Positions 8,497 through 16,691 of a DNA stretch of 64,000 bases are shown piece by piece (position 1 is the stretch's first letter; each line of letters begins with the position of its first letter). The notes below the pieces were generated by a model, which saw only the letters and a program-made list of their open reading frames with translations, made no database searches and had not been told where the DNA came from. This stretch comes from Paracoccus contaminans (GTDB lineage Bacteria > Pseudomonadota > Alphaproteobacteria > Rhodobacterales > Rhodobacteraceae): the NCBI RefSeq assembly GCF_002105555.1, contig NZ_CP020612.1, forward strand, positions 2,410,001 through 2,474,000, given 5' to 3'. A program made the translations under genes and the position numbers.

Positions 8497-9213
8497 TCAG
8501 GCCGTGGCGCCGAAGATGCGCCCCACCCCCATCGTGACGCCCATCGCAAAGCCGCCCCAGACGAGAACGCGGATCGTCGCGGGCCATACCGGTGCCCCGC
8601 CTGCCCGCGCGCCGATCGCCCCCAGCGCCCCCAGCGCAATCAGCGTCACCGTCAGCACCACGGGAATCACCATTCCCGCGGGCGCCAGCACCGCAGCGAT
8701 GACCGGCACCGCCGCCGCAACGGCAAAGGTTGCCAGCGAGGTCAGGGCCGCCTGCAAGGGGTTGGCCTGGTTCATGTCGTAGATGCCAAGCTCTTCGCGG
8801 GCATGGGCGGCCAGGGCATTGTGTTCCGTCACCTCGCGGGCGGCCTGCATGGCGGTGGCCCGGCTCATCCCGCGGCCTTCAAAGATCATGGCAAGCTCGG
8901 CAAGCTCCTCATCGGGCATCTGCACAAGGGCCACGCGCTCGCGTTCAAGATCGGCCCGCTCGATGTCCGACTGGCTTGAAACCGAGACATATTCTCCTGC
9001 CGCCATCGACATCGCGCCCGCTGCCAGCCCCGCCATGCCCGCGACCAGGATCGCCTGGCGCGAGGGGTCGGCCGCGGCCACGCCCACGATCAGGGCGCTG
9101 ACCGACACGACACCGTCATTCGCCCCCAGAACCGCCGCGCGCAGCCAGTTGGCACGGTTGATCATGTGAGGCTCTTCATGGTGGGCGAAGGAGGGGTCCG
9201 AATATTCCGTCAT
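8497..9213 (-). CDS. VIT1/CCC1-family Fe2+/Mn2+ transporter
   Basis: The 238-residue product begins with a short soluble segment (HHEEPHMINRANWLRAAVLG) and then the family signature GANDGVVSVSALIVGVAAA in the first membrane helix. Next comes GAMSMAAGEYVSVSSQSDIE, which supplies the metal-path Met/Glu residues, then a soluble helical region rich in acidic residues (ERADLERERVALVQMP) and three more membrane helices. The family moves ferrous iron or manganese across membranes. An in-frame ATG 9 nt upstream (9222) is an alternative start. The gene stands alone, with GT2 convergent and a 400-bp non-coding stretch upstream. Confidence 0.9.
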   Translation of the reverse strand: MTEYSDPSFAHHEEPHMINRANWLRAAVLGANDGVVSVSALIVGVAAADPSRQAILVAGMAGLAAGAMSMAAGEYVSVSSQSDIERADLERERVALVQMPDEELAELAMIFEGRGMSRATAMQAAREVTEHNALAAHAREELGIYDMNQANPLQAALTSLATFAVAAAVPVIAAVLAPAGMVIPVVLTVTLIALGALGAIGARAGGAPVWPATIRVLVWGGFAMGVTMGVGRIFGATA

Positions 9214-9222
9214 GTGTCGCAT

Positions 9223-9620
9223 CCGTCATCAGGGGACGGCGCGGGCAGCCGCGGGGGTGCGCCGCAGCCGCAGGAGCCCTTACACTACCGGCAAGCCGCG
9301 GCCGGCAACAGCGGCAGTTTGCCGTGCCGTTGCGTTGCGGCGCAGGTGCCTGGCTGCGCCGCAAGCCAGGGGGCCGCCCGGCACGGATCGTTCACGCGGG
9401 CGATGGCCGGCGCTGTTGGCGGCGGGGCAGGCGGAGGATGGCCGGGCAGGGCTGGGCGCGCGGCCTGCGCGCCCCCGCATCGCGACGGGCCTGCAACCCT
9501 TTGGCGCGGTGCGCAGGAGGGAAGCCCTTGCCAGGCAGACGGGGCACGCGCCCGCGGACAAAGCGGGCGAGCCGGTCGATATCAAGGATCAGGGCGCGCC
9601 GGCAGCGCGGCCCGCGCCCG
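9223..9620. other. Intergenic stretch with no recognisable gene
   Basis: About 400 bp lie between the VIT1-like gene and purF. Open frames here are GC-driven, overlap in several frames and show no start with a ribosome binding site or any family motif. A small hairpin CTGGCT/AGCCAG is at 9351-9370, and several GCGCGC-rich inverted repeats occur. It probably carries the VIT1-like promoter and the purF 3' end. Confidence 0.6.
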
Positions 9621-11174
9621 TCATTCCGCCGCGCGGATGGCGTTGTTGGGGGGCAGGGTATGATCGACGGGCTGATAGCCCGACTGATCTTCCAAGGCCT
9701 CCGCATCGCCGGAAAGCGGATCGGTCTTCATCCGAAAGCCGCGCTCCAGCTGGTCAAGGGGCGCGACCGGATAATCGCCGGAAAAGCAGGCATCGCAATA
9801 TTGCGGGCAGCGATCGTTGCGCCCGCCCGCCTCGCCCACGGCGCGATACAGCCCGTCCAGGGACACGAAGGCAAGGCTGTCGACCCCGATCCAGTCGCGC
9901 ATCTCCTCGGGCGTCATCTGCGCGGCGAGCAGCTTGTCACGGTCGGGCGTGTCCACGCCGTAAAAGCAAGGCCAGGCGGTGGGGGGCGAGGCGATGCGGA
10001 AATGCACCTCGGCCGCGCCCGCATCCAGGATCATGTCCTTGATCTTGCGGCTGGTGGTGCCGCGCACGACCGAATCGTCCACCAGCACCACCCGCTTGCC
10101 GGCGACCAGCGCGCGGTTGACGTTCAGCTTCAGCAGCACGCCCATGTTGCGGATCTGTTCGGTCGGTTCGATGAAGGTCCGGCCCATATACTGGTTGCGG
10201 ATGATCCCCATGCCGAAGGGGATGCCGCTTTCCTGCGCATAGCCGATGGCGGCGGGGGTGCCGCTGTCGGGGACGGGGCAGACCAGATCGGCCTCGACCG
10301 GCGCCTCGCGCGCCAGCTCGACCCCGATCTGGCTGCGCGTTTCATAGACGGACCGCCCCCCGATGATCGAATCGGGACGGCTGAAATAGACATGCTCGAA
10401 GATGCAGAACCGCCCCGTGGACGGCCCGAAGGGGCGCGAGCTTTCGACCAGGCCCTTCGAGATGACGACCATCTCGCCCGGCTCGATCTCGCGCACGAAA
10501 TCGGCGCCGATGATGTCCAGCGCGCAGGTTTCGGATGCCAGCGCATAGCCCTCGCCGGCCAGCTTGCCCAGCACCAGCGGGCGGACGCCCAAGGGATCGC
10601 GCACGCCGATCAGCTTGGTGCGGGTCATGGCGATGACGGAAAATGCGCCCTCGACCCGGCGCAGCGCATCCTTCATCCGCTCGGGGATGTTGCGCTGGAT
10701 CGAGCGGGCCATCAGGTGAATGATGCATTCGCTGTCGCTGCCCGACTGAAAGATGGAACCGCGCTCGATCAGTTCCTTGCGCAGGGCTACCGCGTTGGTG
10801 ATGTTGCCGTTATGGGCGATCGCGCAGCCGCCCATGGCGAATTCGCCGAAGAACGGCTGGACATCCCGGATCGCCGGCCCTTTGGCGCCCGCGGTGGAAT
10901 AGCGCACATGCCCGATCGCCAGCTCGCCGGGCAGCGTTTCCATCAGCGAGGCCTTGGTGAAGTTGTCGCGCACATAGCCGAAGCGGTGCGCGCTGTTGAA
11001 GCCGGTCTCGGGGTCGAAGGCGACGATGCCGCCCGCCTCCTGCCCGCGGTGCTGCAGGGCATGCAGGCCAAGGGCAACAAAGTTCGCGGCATCGGCGACA
11101 CCGTGGACGCCGAAGACGCCGCATTCCTCGTGCAGCCGGTCGCTGTCGAAGGGATGGGACAGAAAGGGCTGCAT
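9621..11174 (-). CDS. purF: Amidophosphoribosyltransferase (glutamine PRPP amidotransferase)
   Basis: This 517-residue enzyme makes phosphoribosylamine from PRPP and glutamine, the first committed step of purine synthesis. The start at 11174 leaves a 17-residue propeptide before the Ntn nucleophile Cys in HEECGVFGV; LHALQHRGQEAGG follows in the glutaminase domain. The PRPP-binding loop is VVLVDDSVVRGTTSRKI. The late Cys pair in YCDACFSGDYPV and the Cys in VCPVPDSGTPAA fit the Bacillus-type class with an Fe-S cluster. It is downstream of radA and cvpA on the same strand; cvpA-purF is a widely conserved pair. Confidence 0.96.
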   Translation of the reverse strand: MQPFLSHPFDSDRLHEECGVFGVHGVADAANFVALGLHALQHRGQEAGGIVAFDPETGFNSAHRFGYVRDNFTKASLMETLPGELAIGHVRYSTAGAKGPAIRDVQPFFGEFAMGGCAIAHNGNITNAVALRKELIERGSIFQSGSDSECIIHLMARSIQRNIPERMKDALRRVEGAFSVIAMTRTKLIGVRDPLGVRPLVLGKLAGEGYALASETCALDIIGADFVREIEPGEMVVISKGLVESSRPFGPSTGRFCIFEHVYFSRPDSIIGGRSVYETRSQIGVELAREAPVEADLVCPVPDSGTPAAIGYAQESGIPFGMGIIRNQYMGRTFIEPTEQIRNMGVLLKLNVNRALVAGKRVVLVDDSVVRGTTSRKIKDMILDAGAAEVHFRIASPPTAWPCFYGVDTPDRDKLLAAQMTPEEMRDWIGVDSLAFVSLDGLYRAVGEAGGRNDRCPQYCDACFSGDYPVAPLDQLERGFRMKTDPLSGDAEALEDQSGYQPVDHTLPPNNAIRAAE

Positions 11175-11255
11175 GAACGGGCCTTGGACTGGGGCGGCGA
11201 TGATGGGCGCTGTGTGGAACAGCCGACAGATAGGGTCTGCGGCGCGGAAAGTCAC

Positions 11256-11303
11256 GCCCCCGGAGAGGCAACCCCGCCATGCGGCGGGGCCTGCGCCGGG
11301 GGC
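11256..11303. other. Nested GC-rich inverted repeat between cvpA and purF
   Basis: An outer 8-bp stem GCCCCCGG (11256-11263) pairs with CCGGGGGC (11296-11303) and encloses an inner hairpin CCCCGCC-ATGC-GGCGGGG (11272-11289). It fills most of the 138-bp gap between cvpA and purF. There is no T-tract, so it may be an attenuator, an mRNA-stabilising structure or simply a terminator remnant. Confidence 0.4.
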
Positions 11304-11312
11304 AAGGGCGCG

Positions 11313-11927
11313 TCAGTTGGCCGGCGCGGTGCGGGCCGCGGCGCCCGGGCCGGCAGGCGCGACCGCGGCGCCGGTCACGGCGCAGTCGCGCACGAGCTGT
11401 TCAAAGCGGCCGGCCAGCCAGCCGGGCGCATCCTGCGGGATCTGCTGGTTCAGCCGCCCGCTCATCTGCCGGAAGACCTGGGCCGAGCGCGAATTGTCCA
11501 CCTGCGCGACGCGCTGCGTGGCCATCACCCGGTCATAGACGATGAAGGCGATCACGACCAGCAGGATGCCCCGCGCCACCCCGAACAGGAAGCCCATGCC
11601 CTGATCGACGCCCCCCAGCGCGGAACGCTGGACGACCGACGAAAACAGCGGCGTCAGGATGGAGAACAGGACCAGCGCCAGCGCAAAGACCACGGCAAAG
11701 CCGGCGATGGTGCCAAGCTCGCAGTTGTCGGCGATCAGGCTTTTCAGATAGGGCACCTGCGCGATCAGCGGCCTGACGGCCGAGGCGAAGATGAAGGCCA
11801 GCACCGCCGCGCCGATCCAGCCCAGGATGGCCAGCGATTCGCGCACGAAGCCGCGCGAATAGGCGAGGATCGCCGATAGGATGATGACCGCGGCGACGAT
11901 GCCGTCGATCAGGGTGAAACCGTTCAT
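11313..11927 (-). CDS. cvpA: CvpA-family membrane protein
   Basis: The 204-residue product starts MNGFTLIDGIVAAVIILSAI, the canonical CvpA N-terminus, and has four predicted membrane helices in the first 150 residues with YSRGFVRE after the first. The C-terminal soluble tail is alanine/proline-rich. The start at 11927 follows GAGGG; an upstream in-frame ATG lacks one. CvpA was named for colicin V production and is linked to envelope homeostasis; its biochemical role is unsettled. It lies between radA and purF in one operon. Confidence 0.92.
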   Translation of the reverse strand: MNGFTLIDGIVAAVIILSAILAYSRGFVRESLAILGWIGAAVLAFIFASAVRPLIAQVPYLKSLIADNCELGTIAGFAVVFALALVLFSILTPLFSSVVQRSALGGVDQGMGFLFGVARGILLVVIAFIVYDRVMATQRVAQVDNSRSAQVFRQMSGRLNQQIPQDAPGWLAGRFEQLVRDCAVTGAAVAPAGPGAAARTAPAN

Positions 11928-12003
11928 ATCGTCCGCCCTCGTTGCGGGCTTGCGCCCGTTCTGCGCCCCTTGGGGCCTGTGCTGCAAGGCGGCGCCCGGC
12001 CCC

Positions 12004-13368
12004 TCAACCGGCGCCGAAGGTCTCGCCCGTGAAACTCGTCAGGTCGGCGACCCGCGACAGGCGGATGCCGCGCATGCCCTCGACCTTCTGGACCTCGGGC
12101 AGCATTGCGCGCGAAAAACCAAGTTTCTGCGCCTCTTTCAACCTGTTTTCCGCCTGCGCCACCGGCCGCAAGGCGCCGGACAGGCTGATCTCGCCGAAAA
12201 ACACCGTCTCGGCGGGCAGGGCGTGATCCTCGCGCGCGCTCAGCAGGGCGGCGGCGATGGCCAGATCGGCGGCGGGTTCGGCAACGCGCATGCCGCCCGC
12301 GACGTTCAGGAACACGTCCAGCCCCGCAAAGGGCACCGCGCAGCGCGCCTCGAGCACCGCCAGGATCGTGGACACCCGCCCCCCGTCCAGCCCGACGACC
12401 GTGCGCCGGGGCGAGGCGAGCGTCGAGGGCGCGACCAGCGCCTGCACCTCGGTCAGGACGGGCCGCGTGCCCTCGATCCCGGCAAAGACGGCCGATCCGG
12501 GGGTCGGCTCGCCGCGTTCGGACAGGAACAGGGCCGAGGGGTTGGCGACCTCGGCCAGCCCGCCGCCGGTCATCTCGAAGACGCCGATCTCGCCCGACGG
12601 GCCGAAGCGGTTCTTGACGGCGCGCAGGATGCGGAACTGGTGGCCGCGCTCGCCCTCGAAATAAAGGACCGTATCGACCATGTGTTCGACGACGCGCGGG
12701 CCGGCGATCTGGCCGTCCTTGGTGACATGGCCGACGATGATGACGGCAACGCCCGTGCGCTTGGCAAAGGTCACCAGCTCATGCGCGGCGGCGCGGACCT
12801 GCCCGACACTGCCGGGGGCGGCCTCGACCGTGTCGCTCCACAGCGTCTGGATCGAATCGATGACCGCCACATCAGGGCGTTCGGCATCCAGCGTCGTCAG
12901 GATATCGCGCAGCGCGGTTTCGGTGCCCAGCCGCACCGGCGCGTCGGCCAGGCCCAGCCGCTGGCCGCGCATGCGCAGCTGGGCGCCAGCCTCCTCGCCG
13001 CTGAGATAGACGGCGCGGGTGCCCGCGCGCGCAAAGGCCGCCGCCGCCTGGAGCATCAGCGTGGACTTGCCGATCCCCGGATCGCCCCCGACCAGGATGG
13101 CGCTGCCCGGCACCAGCCCGCCGCCAAGCACCCGGTCGAGCTCGGCAATGCCCGAGGGCAGGCGCGGGGGGGGCGGCTCGTCCGCCGACAGGCCGGCCAG
13201 CGGGATCAGCCTGCCGCGCTGCGCGCCAAGGCCGCGGCCGGGGCCCTGGGACAGGGGCGCCTCTTCGACGATGCTGTTCCATTCGCCGCAGGCATCGCAG
13301 CGGCCCGACCACTTGCGATGCGTCGCGCCGCAGGCGGTGCAGGTGAAGGCGGTGACGGATTTGGCCAT
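12004..13368 (-). CDS. radA: DNA repair protein RadA
   Basis: The 454-residue RadA is a RecA-like ATPase that drives branch migration during recombinational repair. It shows the N-terminal zinc finger (Cys 10, 13, 24, 27 in CTACGATHRKWSGRCDAC), Walker A GGDPGIGKSTLM near residues 94-105, the RadA-specific KNRFG motif in AVKNRFGPSG and a Lon-protease-like C-terminal domain (FAGLDVFLNVAGGMRV). The start at 13368 was chosen because the zinc finger begins there; the 5' extension is unlike the family. It is the first gene of radA-cvpA-purF. Confidence 0.96.
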   Translation of the reverse strand: MAKSVTAFTCTACGATHRKWSGRCDACGEWNSIVEEAPLSQGPGRGLGAQRGRLIPLAGLSADEPPPPRLPSGIAELDRVLGGGLVPGSAILVGGDPGIGKSTLMLQAAAAFARAGTRAVYLSGEEAGAQLRMRGQRLGLADAPVRLGTETALRDILTTLDAERPDVAVIDSIQTLWSDTVEAAPGSVGQVRAAAHELVTFAKRTGVAVIIVGHVTKDGQIAGPRVVEHMVDTVLYFEGERGHQFRILRAVKNRFGPSGEIGVFEMTGGGLAEVANPSALFLSERGEPTPGSAVFAGIEGTRPVLTEVQALVAPSTLASPRRTVVGLDGGRVSTILAVLEARCAVPFAGLDVFLNVAGGMRVAEPAADLAIAAALLSAREDHALPAETVFFGEISLSGALRPVAQAENRLKEAQKLGFSRAMLPEVQKVEGMRGIRLSRVADLTSFTGETFGAG

Positions 13369-13562
13369 GGGGCCTTGTGGCAGGGCCGGGGGCAGGGGGC
13401 AAGCGGCCAGCCGGGCGGCGCTGCCGGTCCGGGGGTTTCGCACCCCCGGACCCCCGCGGGATATTTCCGTGCAGAAGATGGGCGCGCCTCACGCGGTTGT
13501 CGGCTTGCCAAGCCCGGCCCGCAAGGCCAGTTTGCCGCGACCCTTCGGAAGGCTTTCATCGC

Positions 13563-14861
13563 ATGGCGAACCCGCCCCCGTTCTCGCGCTATGAATTCAT
13601 GATCGCCTGGCGCTATCTGCGGGCCCGGCGGGCCGAGGGCGGCGTGTCGGTGATGACCTGGATCAGCCTGGTCGGCATTGCCCTGGGCGTCATGGCGCTG
13701 ATCGCGACGCTGGCCGTGCGCGCGGGTTTCAGGACCGAGTTCGTCGACACGATCCTTGGCGCAAACGCGCACACGACCGTCTATATGCCGCCCCAGCAGA
13801 TCACGAATGATCTGACCGACGAAGTCTATACGGTGTCGGGCACCATCCCCGACTATGCAGCCGCCGTTCAGCGGATCGAGGCGATCCCCGGCGTCACCCG
13901 CGCCGATCCGGTGGTCAAGGGGCAGGTGATGGCGACAGCGAATGACGGGGCCAATGTCGCCGAGGTGGTCGGCCTGACGCTGGCCGATCTCGAGGCGATC
14001 CCGCGTGTTGCCGACCCGGCGGCCGGCGCGGGCGACATCGCCGCCTTTGACCGGGGCATCGCCATAGGATCGGGCATGGCGCGCGAGCTGGGCATCAGCG
14101 TCGGCGACCGGGTTCAGCTGATCTCGCCCCGCGGGGCGCAGACGGCGCTGGGCACGACGCCGCGGATCGCCAGCTATGAGGTGGTCTATATCTTCACCGC
14201 CGGGCGCTATGACATCGACCGCACGCGCATCTATATGCCGCTGCCCGAGGCGCAGTCCTATTTCGACCGCGAGGGTGCGGTGGACGAGATCCAGGTCTTT
14301 GCCGCCCGCCCGGAAGCGGTGGACGCGCTGACGCCTGCGCTGACGCAGGCGCTGCCCGGCAGCATCGCCTGGACCTGGCGCGATGCCTCTGGCTCGTTCC
14401 TGTCGGCGCTGGACATCGAGGATGACGTGATGTTCGTCATCCTGTCGGTGCTGGTGCTGATCGCGTCCATGAACATCACCAGCGGCCTGATCATGCTGGT
14501 CAAGAACAAGGGCCGCGACATCGGCATCCTGCGGACCATGGGCCTGACCGAAGGGGCGGTGCTGCGGGTGTTCTTTCTGTGCGGGGCCTTCACGGGCATC
14601 CTGGGCACGCTGGCGGGGCTGGTGCTGGGGGTTTTGCTGGCGCTGAACATCGACGGCATCATGGCCGGGATCAACTGGTTCACGGGGGGCGGCGCATGGG
14701 ATCCGGCGGTGCGCGGCATCTATCGCCTGCCGGCCGAGCTGCGCGGCTGGGATATCGGGCGCGCGGTGGGGCTGTCGCTGGCGCTGTCCTTCATCGTGAC
14801 GATCTTTCCGGCCCGCCGCGCGGCGCGCATGAACCCGGTGGAGGCCCTGCGCTATGAATGA
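13563..14861 (+). CDS. Lipoprotein-releasing ABC transporter permease (LolC/LolE family)
   Basis: The 432-residue permease has one N-terminal membrane helix preceded by [16 protein letters not shown], a family signature, a large periplasmic domain of about 200 residues, and three C-terminal helices with [16 protein letters not shown] at the end. With LolD it extracts outer-membrane lipoproteins from the inner membrane for LolA. A single hybrid LolC/E-like permease per operon is usual in alphaproteobacteria, so I do not choose between the C and E names. GGAAGG precedes the ATG. The 3' end overlaps lolD by 8 bp. Confidence 0.93.
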   Translation: MANPPPFSRYEFMIAWRYLRARRAEGGVSVMTWISLVGIALGVMALIATLAVRAGFRTEFVDTILGANAHTTVYMPPQQITNDLTDEVYTVSGTIPDYAAAVQRIEAIPGVTRADPVVKGQVMATANDGANVAEVVGLTLADLEAIPRVADPAAGAGDIAAFDRGIAIGSGMARELGISVGDRVQLISPRGAQTALGTTPRIASYEVVYIFTAGRYDIDRTRIYMPLPEAQSYFDREGAVDEIQVFAARPEAVDALTPALTQALPGSIAWTWRDASGSFLSALDIEDDVMFVILSVLVLIASMNITSGLIMLVKNKGRDIGILRTMGLTEGAVLRVFFLCGAFTGILGTLAGLVLGVLLALNIDGIMAGINWFTGGGAWDPAVRGIYRLPAELRGWDIGRAVGLSLALSFIVTIFPARRAARMNPVEALRYE

Positions 14862-15531
14862 CGTTCTGCGGCTCGAAGGGATCGCCAAGACCTACAACCC
14901 CGGCACCCCGGGCGCCGTCGAGGTGCTGCGCGGGCTGGACCTGACCGTGGCGCGGGGCGAGGTGGTGGCGCTGATCGCCCCATCGGGCGCGGGGAAATCG
15001 ACGCTGCTGCATATCGCGGGGCTGCTCGACACGCCCGATGCCGGCCGCGTGGTGCTGAACGGGCGCGACATGACCGGCCTTGGCGACAAGCCGCGGACCG
15101 AGGCGCGACGGCGCGAGCTGGGCTTTGTCTATCAGTTCCACCATCTGCTGCCCGAGTTTTCGGCGCTGGAAAACATCGTCCTGCCGCAGCTGGCCAACGG
15201 CGTGGCCGAGCGGGCCGCACAGGCGCGGGCAGCGGGCCTGCTCGACCGTGTGGGCCTGTCGGCGCGCGCCGGTCACCGCCCCGCCGCGCTGTCGGGGGGC
15301 GAGCAGCAGCGGGTGGCCTTTTGCCGGGCGCTGGCCAATGCGCCGGCGCTGCTGCTGGCGGACGAGCCGACGGGGAACCTGGACCCGGCCACCTCGGACC
15401 GGGTGTTCGATATGCTGATGGCTTTGGTGCGCGAAACCGGACTGTCGGCCCTGATCGCCACGCACAACATGGACCTGGCGGGGCGGATGGACAGGGTGAT
15501 GCGGATGGACAAGATCGTCGCCAGTCCATGA
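14854..15531 (+). CDS. lolD: Lipoprotein-releasing system ATP-binding protein LolD
   Basis: The 225-residue ABC ATPase powers the Lol permease. Walker A is [12 protein letters not shown], the Q-loop region is [17 protein letters not shown] (typical of LolD), the signature is [15 protein letters not shown] and Walker B is [12 protein letters not shown]. The [12 protein letters not shown] segment supplies the H-loop. It overlaps the permease gene by 8 bp, indicating translational coupling. A CCCTGC/GCAGGG inverted repeat at 15625-15638 lies downstream but has no T-run. Confidence 0.95.
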   Translation: MNDVLRLEGIAKTYNPGTPGAVEVLRGLDLTVARGEVVALIAPSGAGKSTLLHIAGLLDTPDAGRVVLNGRDMTGLGDKPRTEARRRELGFVYQFHHLLPEFSALENIVLPQLANGVAERAAQARAAGLLDRVGLSARAGHRPAALSGGEQQRVAFCRALANAPALLLADEPTGNLDPATSDRVFDMLMALVRETGLSALIATHNMDLAGRMDRVMRMDKIVASP

Positions 15532-15659
15532 CGGCTGCCCCGGCGCTTGCCTGGCAGGCGCAGGACGCCGGGCCGGCGCCCCAAAGGATCGGCCCTGCGA
15601 CAAAGGGGCATCGCAGCCGCGATTCCCTGCCCGCAGGGCCGGCGGCAGGCCGCGCCGGT

Positions 15660-15935
15660 CTAGCCTTCGCGCTTGACGAACTTGAAGAAGCGGCTTTCCT
15701 CGCCGTCCTTGGTTTCGTCTTGATACAGGAAGGCAAGGCCGCGATCCTCGAATGTCTCGAAGAATGCCTCCCACGGGATTTCGTCCAGCGCGTCATCACG
15801 CTCGCCGAAATCGACGCGCAGGATGCCCTCGCCATCCTCGCCCTCGGTGCCCCTGACGACCGTGGGCACGCCGCCGCGCTTTTCGATCCACTCGCGGATC
15901 ACGTCATGGTCGGTGGTCGTTTCGCTCGATGACAT
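15660..15935 (-). CDS. Small conserved acidic protein of unknown function
   Basis: The 91-residue product is acidic in its first two thirds (TEGEDGEGILRVDFGERDDA) and ends in a basic stretch SRFFKFVKREG. There is no signal peptide or membrane segment. It has the DHDVIREWIEKRGG...LRVDFG...FFETFEDRGLAFLYQ pattern that I recall from short conserved Rhodobacteraceae proteins with no established function. AAAGGCGTCCCC precedes the ATG. It is on the strand opposite to lolD and 63 bp downstream of the chaC-like start region, so it may be transcribed alone. Confidence 0.75.
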   Translation of the reverse strand: MSSSETTTDHDVIREWIEKRGGVPTVVRGTEGEDGEGILRVDFGERDDALDEIPWEAFFETFEDRGLAFLYQDETKDGEESRFFKFVKREG

Positions 15936-15998
15936 GGGGACGCCTTTCGGGATGGGTTCAGGCCACGAACGCCGCAGCCGGGAAGCTGTTCCCGTGCC

Positions 15999-16691
15999 TC
16001 AGCCGCCTGCCGGATAAAGCCTGTCGATCTCGTCCGCGACGAGCCGTTGCAGTTCCCACATGTAGCCATCGCGCAGGCCGTGATCCTGCAGGGCCTGCAC
16101 CGTGCGGTGCAGATAGTCCGCACCCGACCCCGCCGGCCCGTTCGCGCGGGCCAGCAGCGCGGCCTGCCCCTCGATCGACAGCCCGGCCGCCGTGGTGGCG
16201 ACCGGCGGCGCATAGAAGGTCAGCGCCTCCTGGGTGCCCTGTTCCGTTTCAACCGTGATCCAGCAGGCGTTGCGGGCCAGTTCCTGCGCGACCAGCTCGC
16301 GGCGCAGCACCTCGATCATCGCCTCGGCCTCGGTCCCTTCGGCCATGTCCAGCACCAGCCCTTCGCAGGATCCGCCTTCGGCCAATGCCAGCATCAATCC
16401 GGGCTGTTCGGGCGTGCCGCGGAAATGATTCAGCAGGATCGAGAAATCGCGGTGCCAGCCATGTGCCGTGGCGCGGCGGCTGGCCTGCACCGCAAAGCCG
16501 GGGTTCCAGATCAGCGAGCCGTAGGCGAAGATCGGCACCGGCCGGGGCCGGCCTTGCAGCAGGGCGGCGCTCAGCTGCCGCAGGTCGTCATCGTCCAGAA
16601 GGCGCCAGTTTGGGTCATGTCGCGGCCCGTCCGTTTCGCGGGTCGCGCGGGCCACGTGGTCGGCGGTCAGCGACAGGGCGGTGTCAAACAT
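15999..16691 (-). CDS. ChaC-like gamma-glutamylcyclotransferase
   Basis: The 230-residue protein carries IFAYGSLIWNPGF (residues 54-66), the YGSLIWxP signature of ChaC-type cyclotransferases that release 5-oxoproline from glutathione. RRATAHGWHRDFSI and the ALAEGGSCEGLVLDM segment, with a conserved acidic residue, fit the fold. The C-terminal SGADYLHRTVQALQDHGLRD is also typical. Its start overlaps the parE stop by 8 bp, so it is probably co-transcribed with parE. A glutathione transferase lies just upstream of parE, so the neighbourhood has a mild glutathione theme. Confidence 0.9.
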   Translation of the reverse strand: MFDTALSLTADHVARATRETDGPRHDPNWRLLDDDDLRQLSAALLQGRPRPVPIFAYGSLIWNPGFAVQASRRATAHGWHRDFSILLNHFRGTPEQPGLMLALAEGGSCEGLVLDMAEGTEAEAMIEVLRRELVAQELARNACWITVETEQGTQEALTFYAPPVATTAAGLSIEGQAALLARANGPAGSGADYLHRTVQALQDHGLRDGYMWELQRLVADEIDRLYPAGG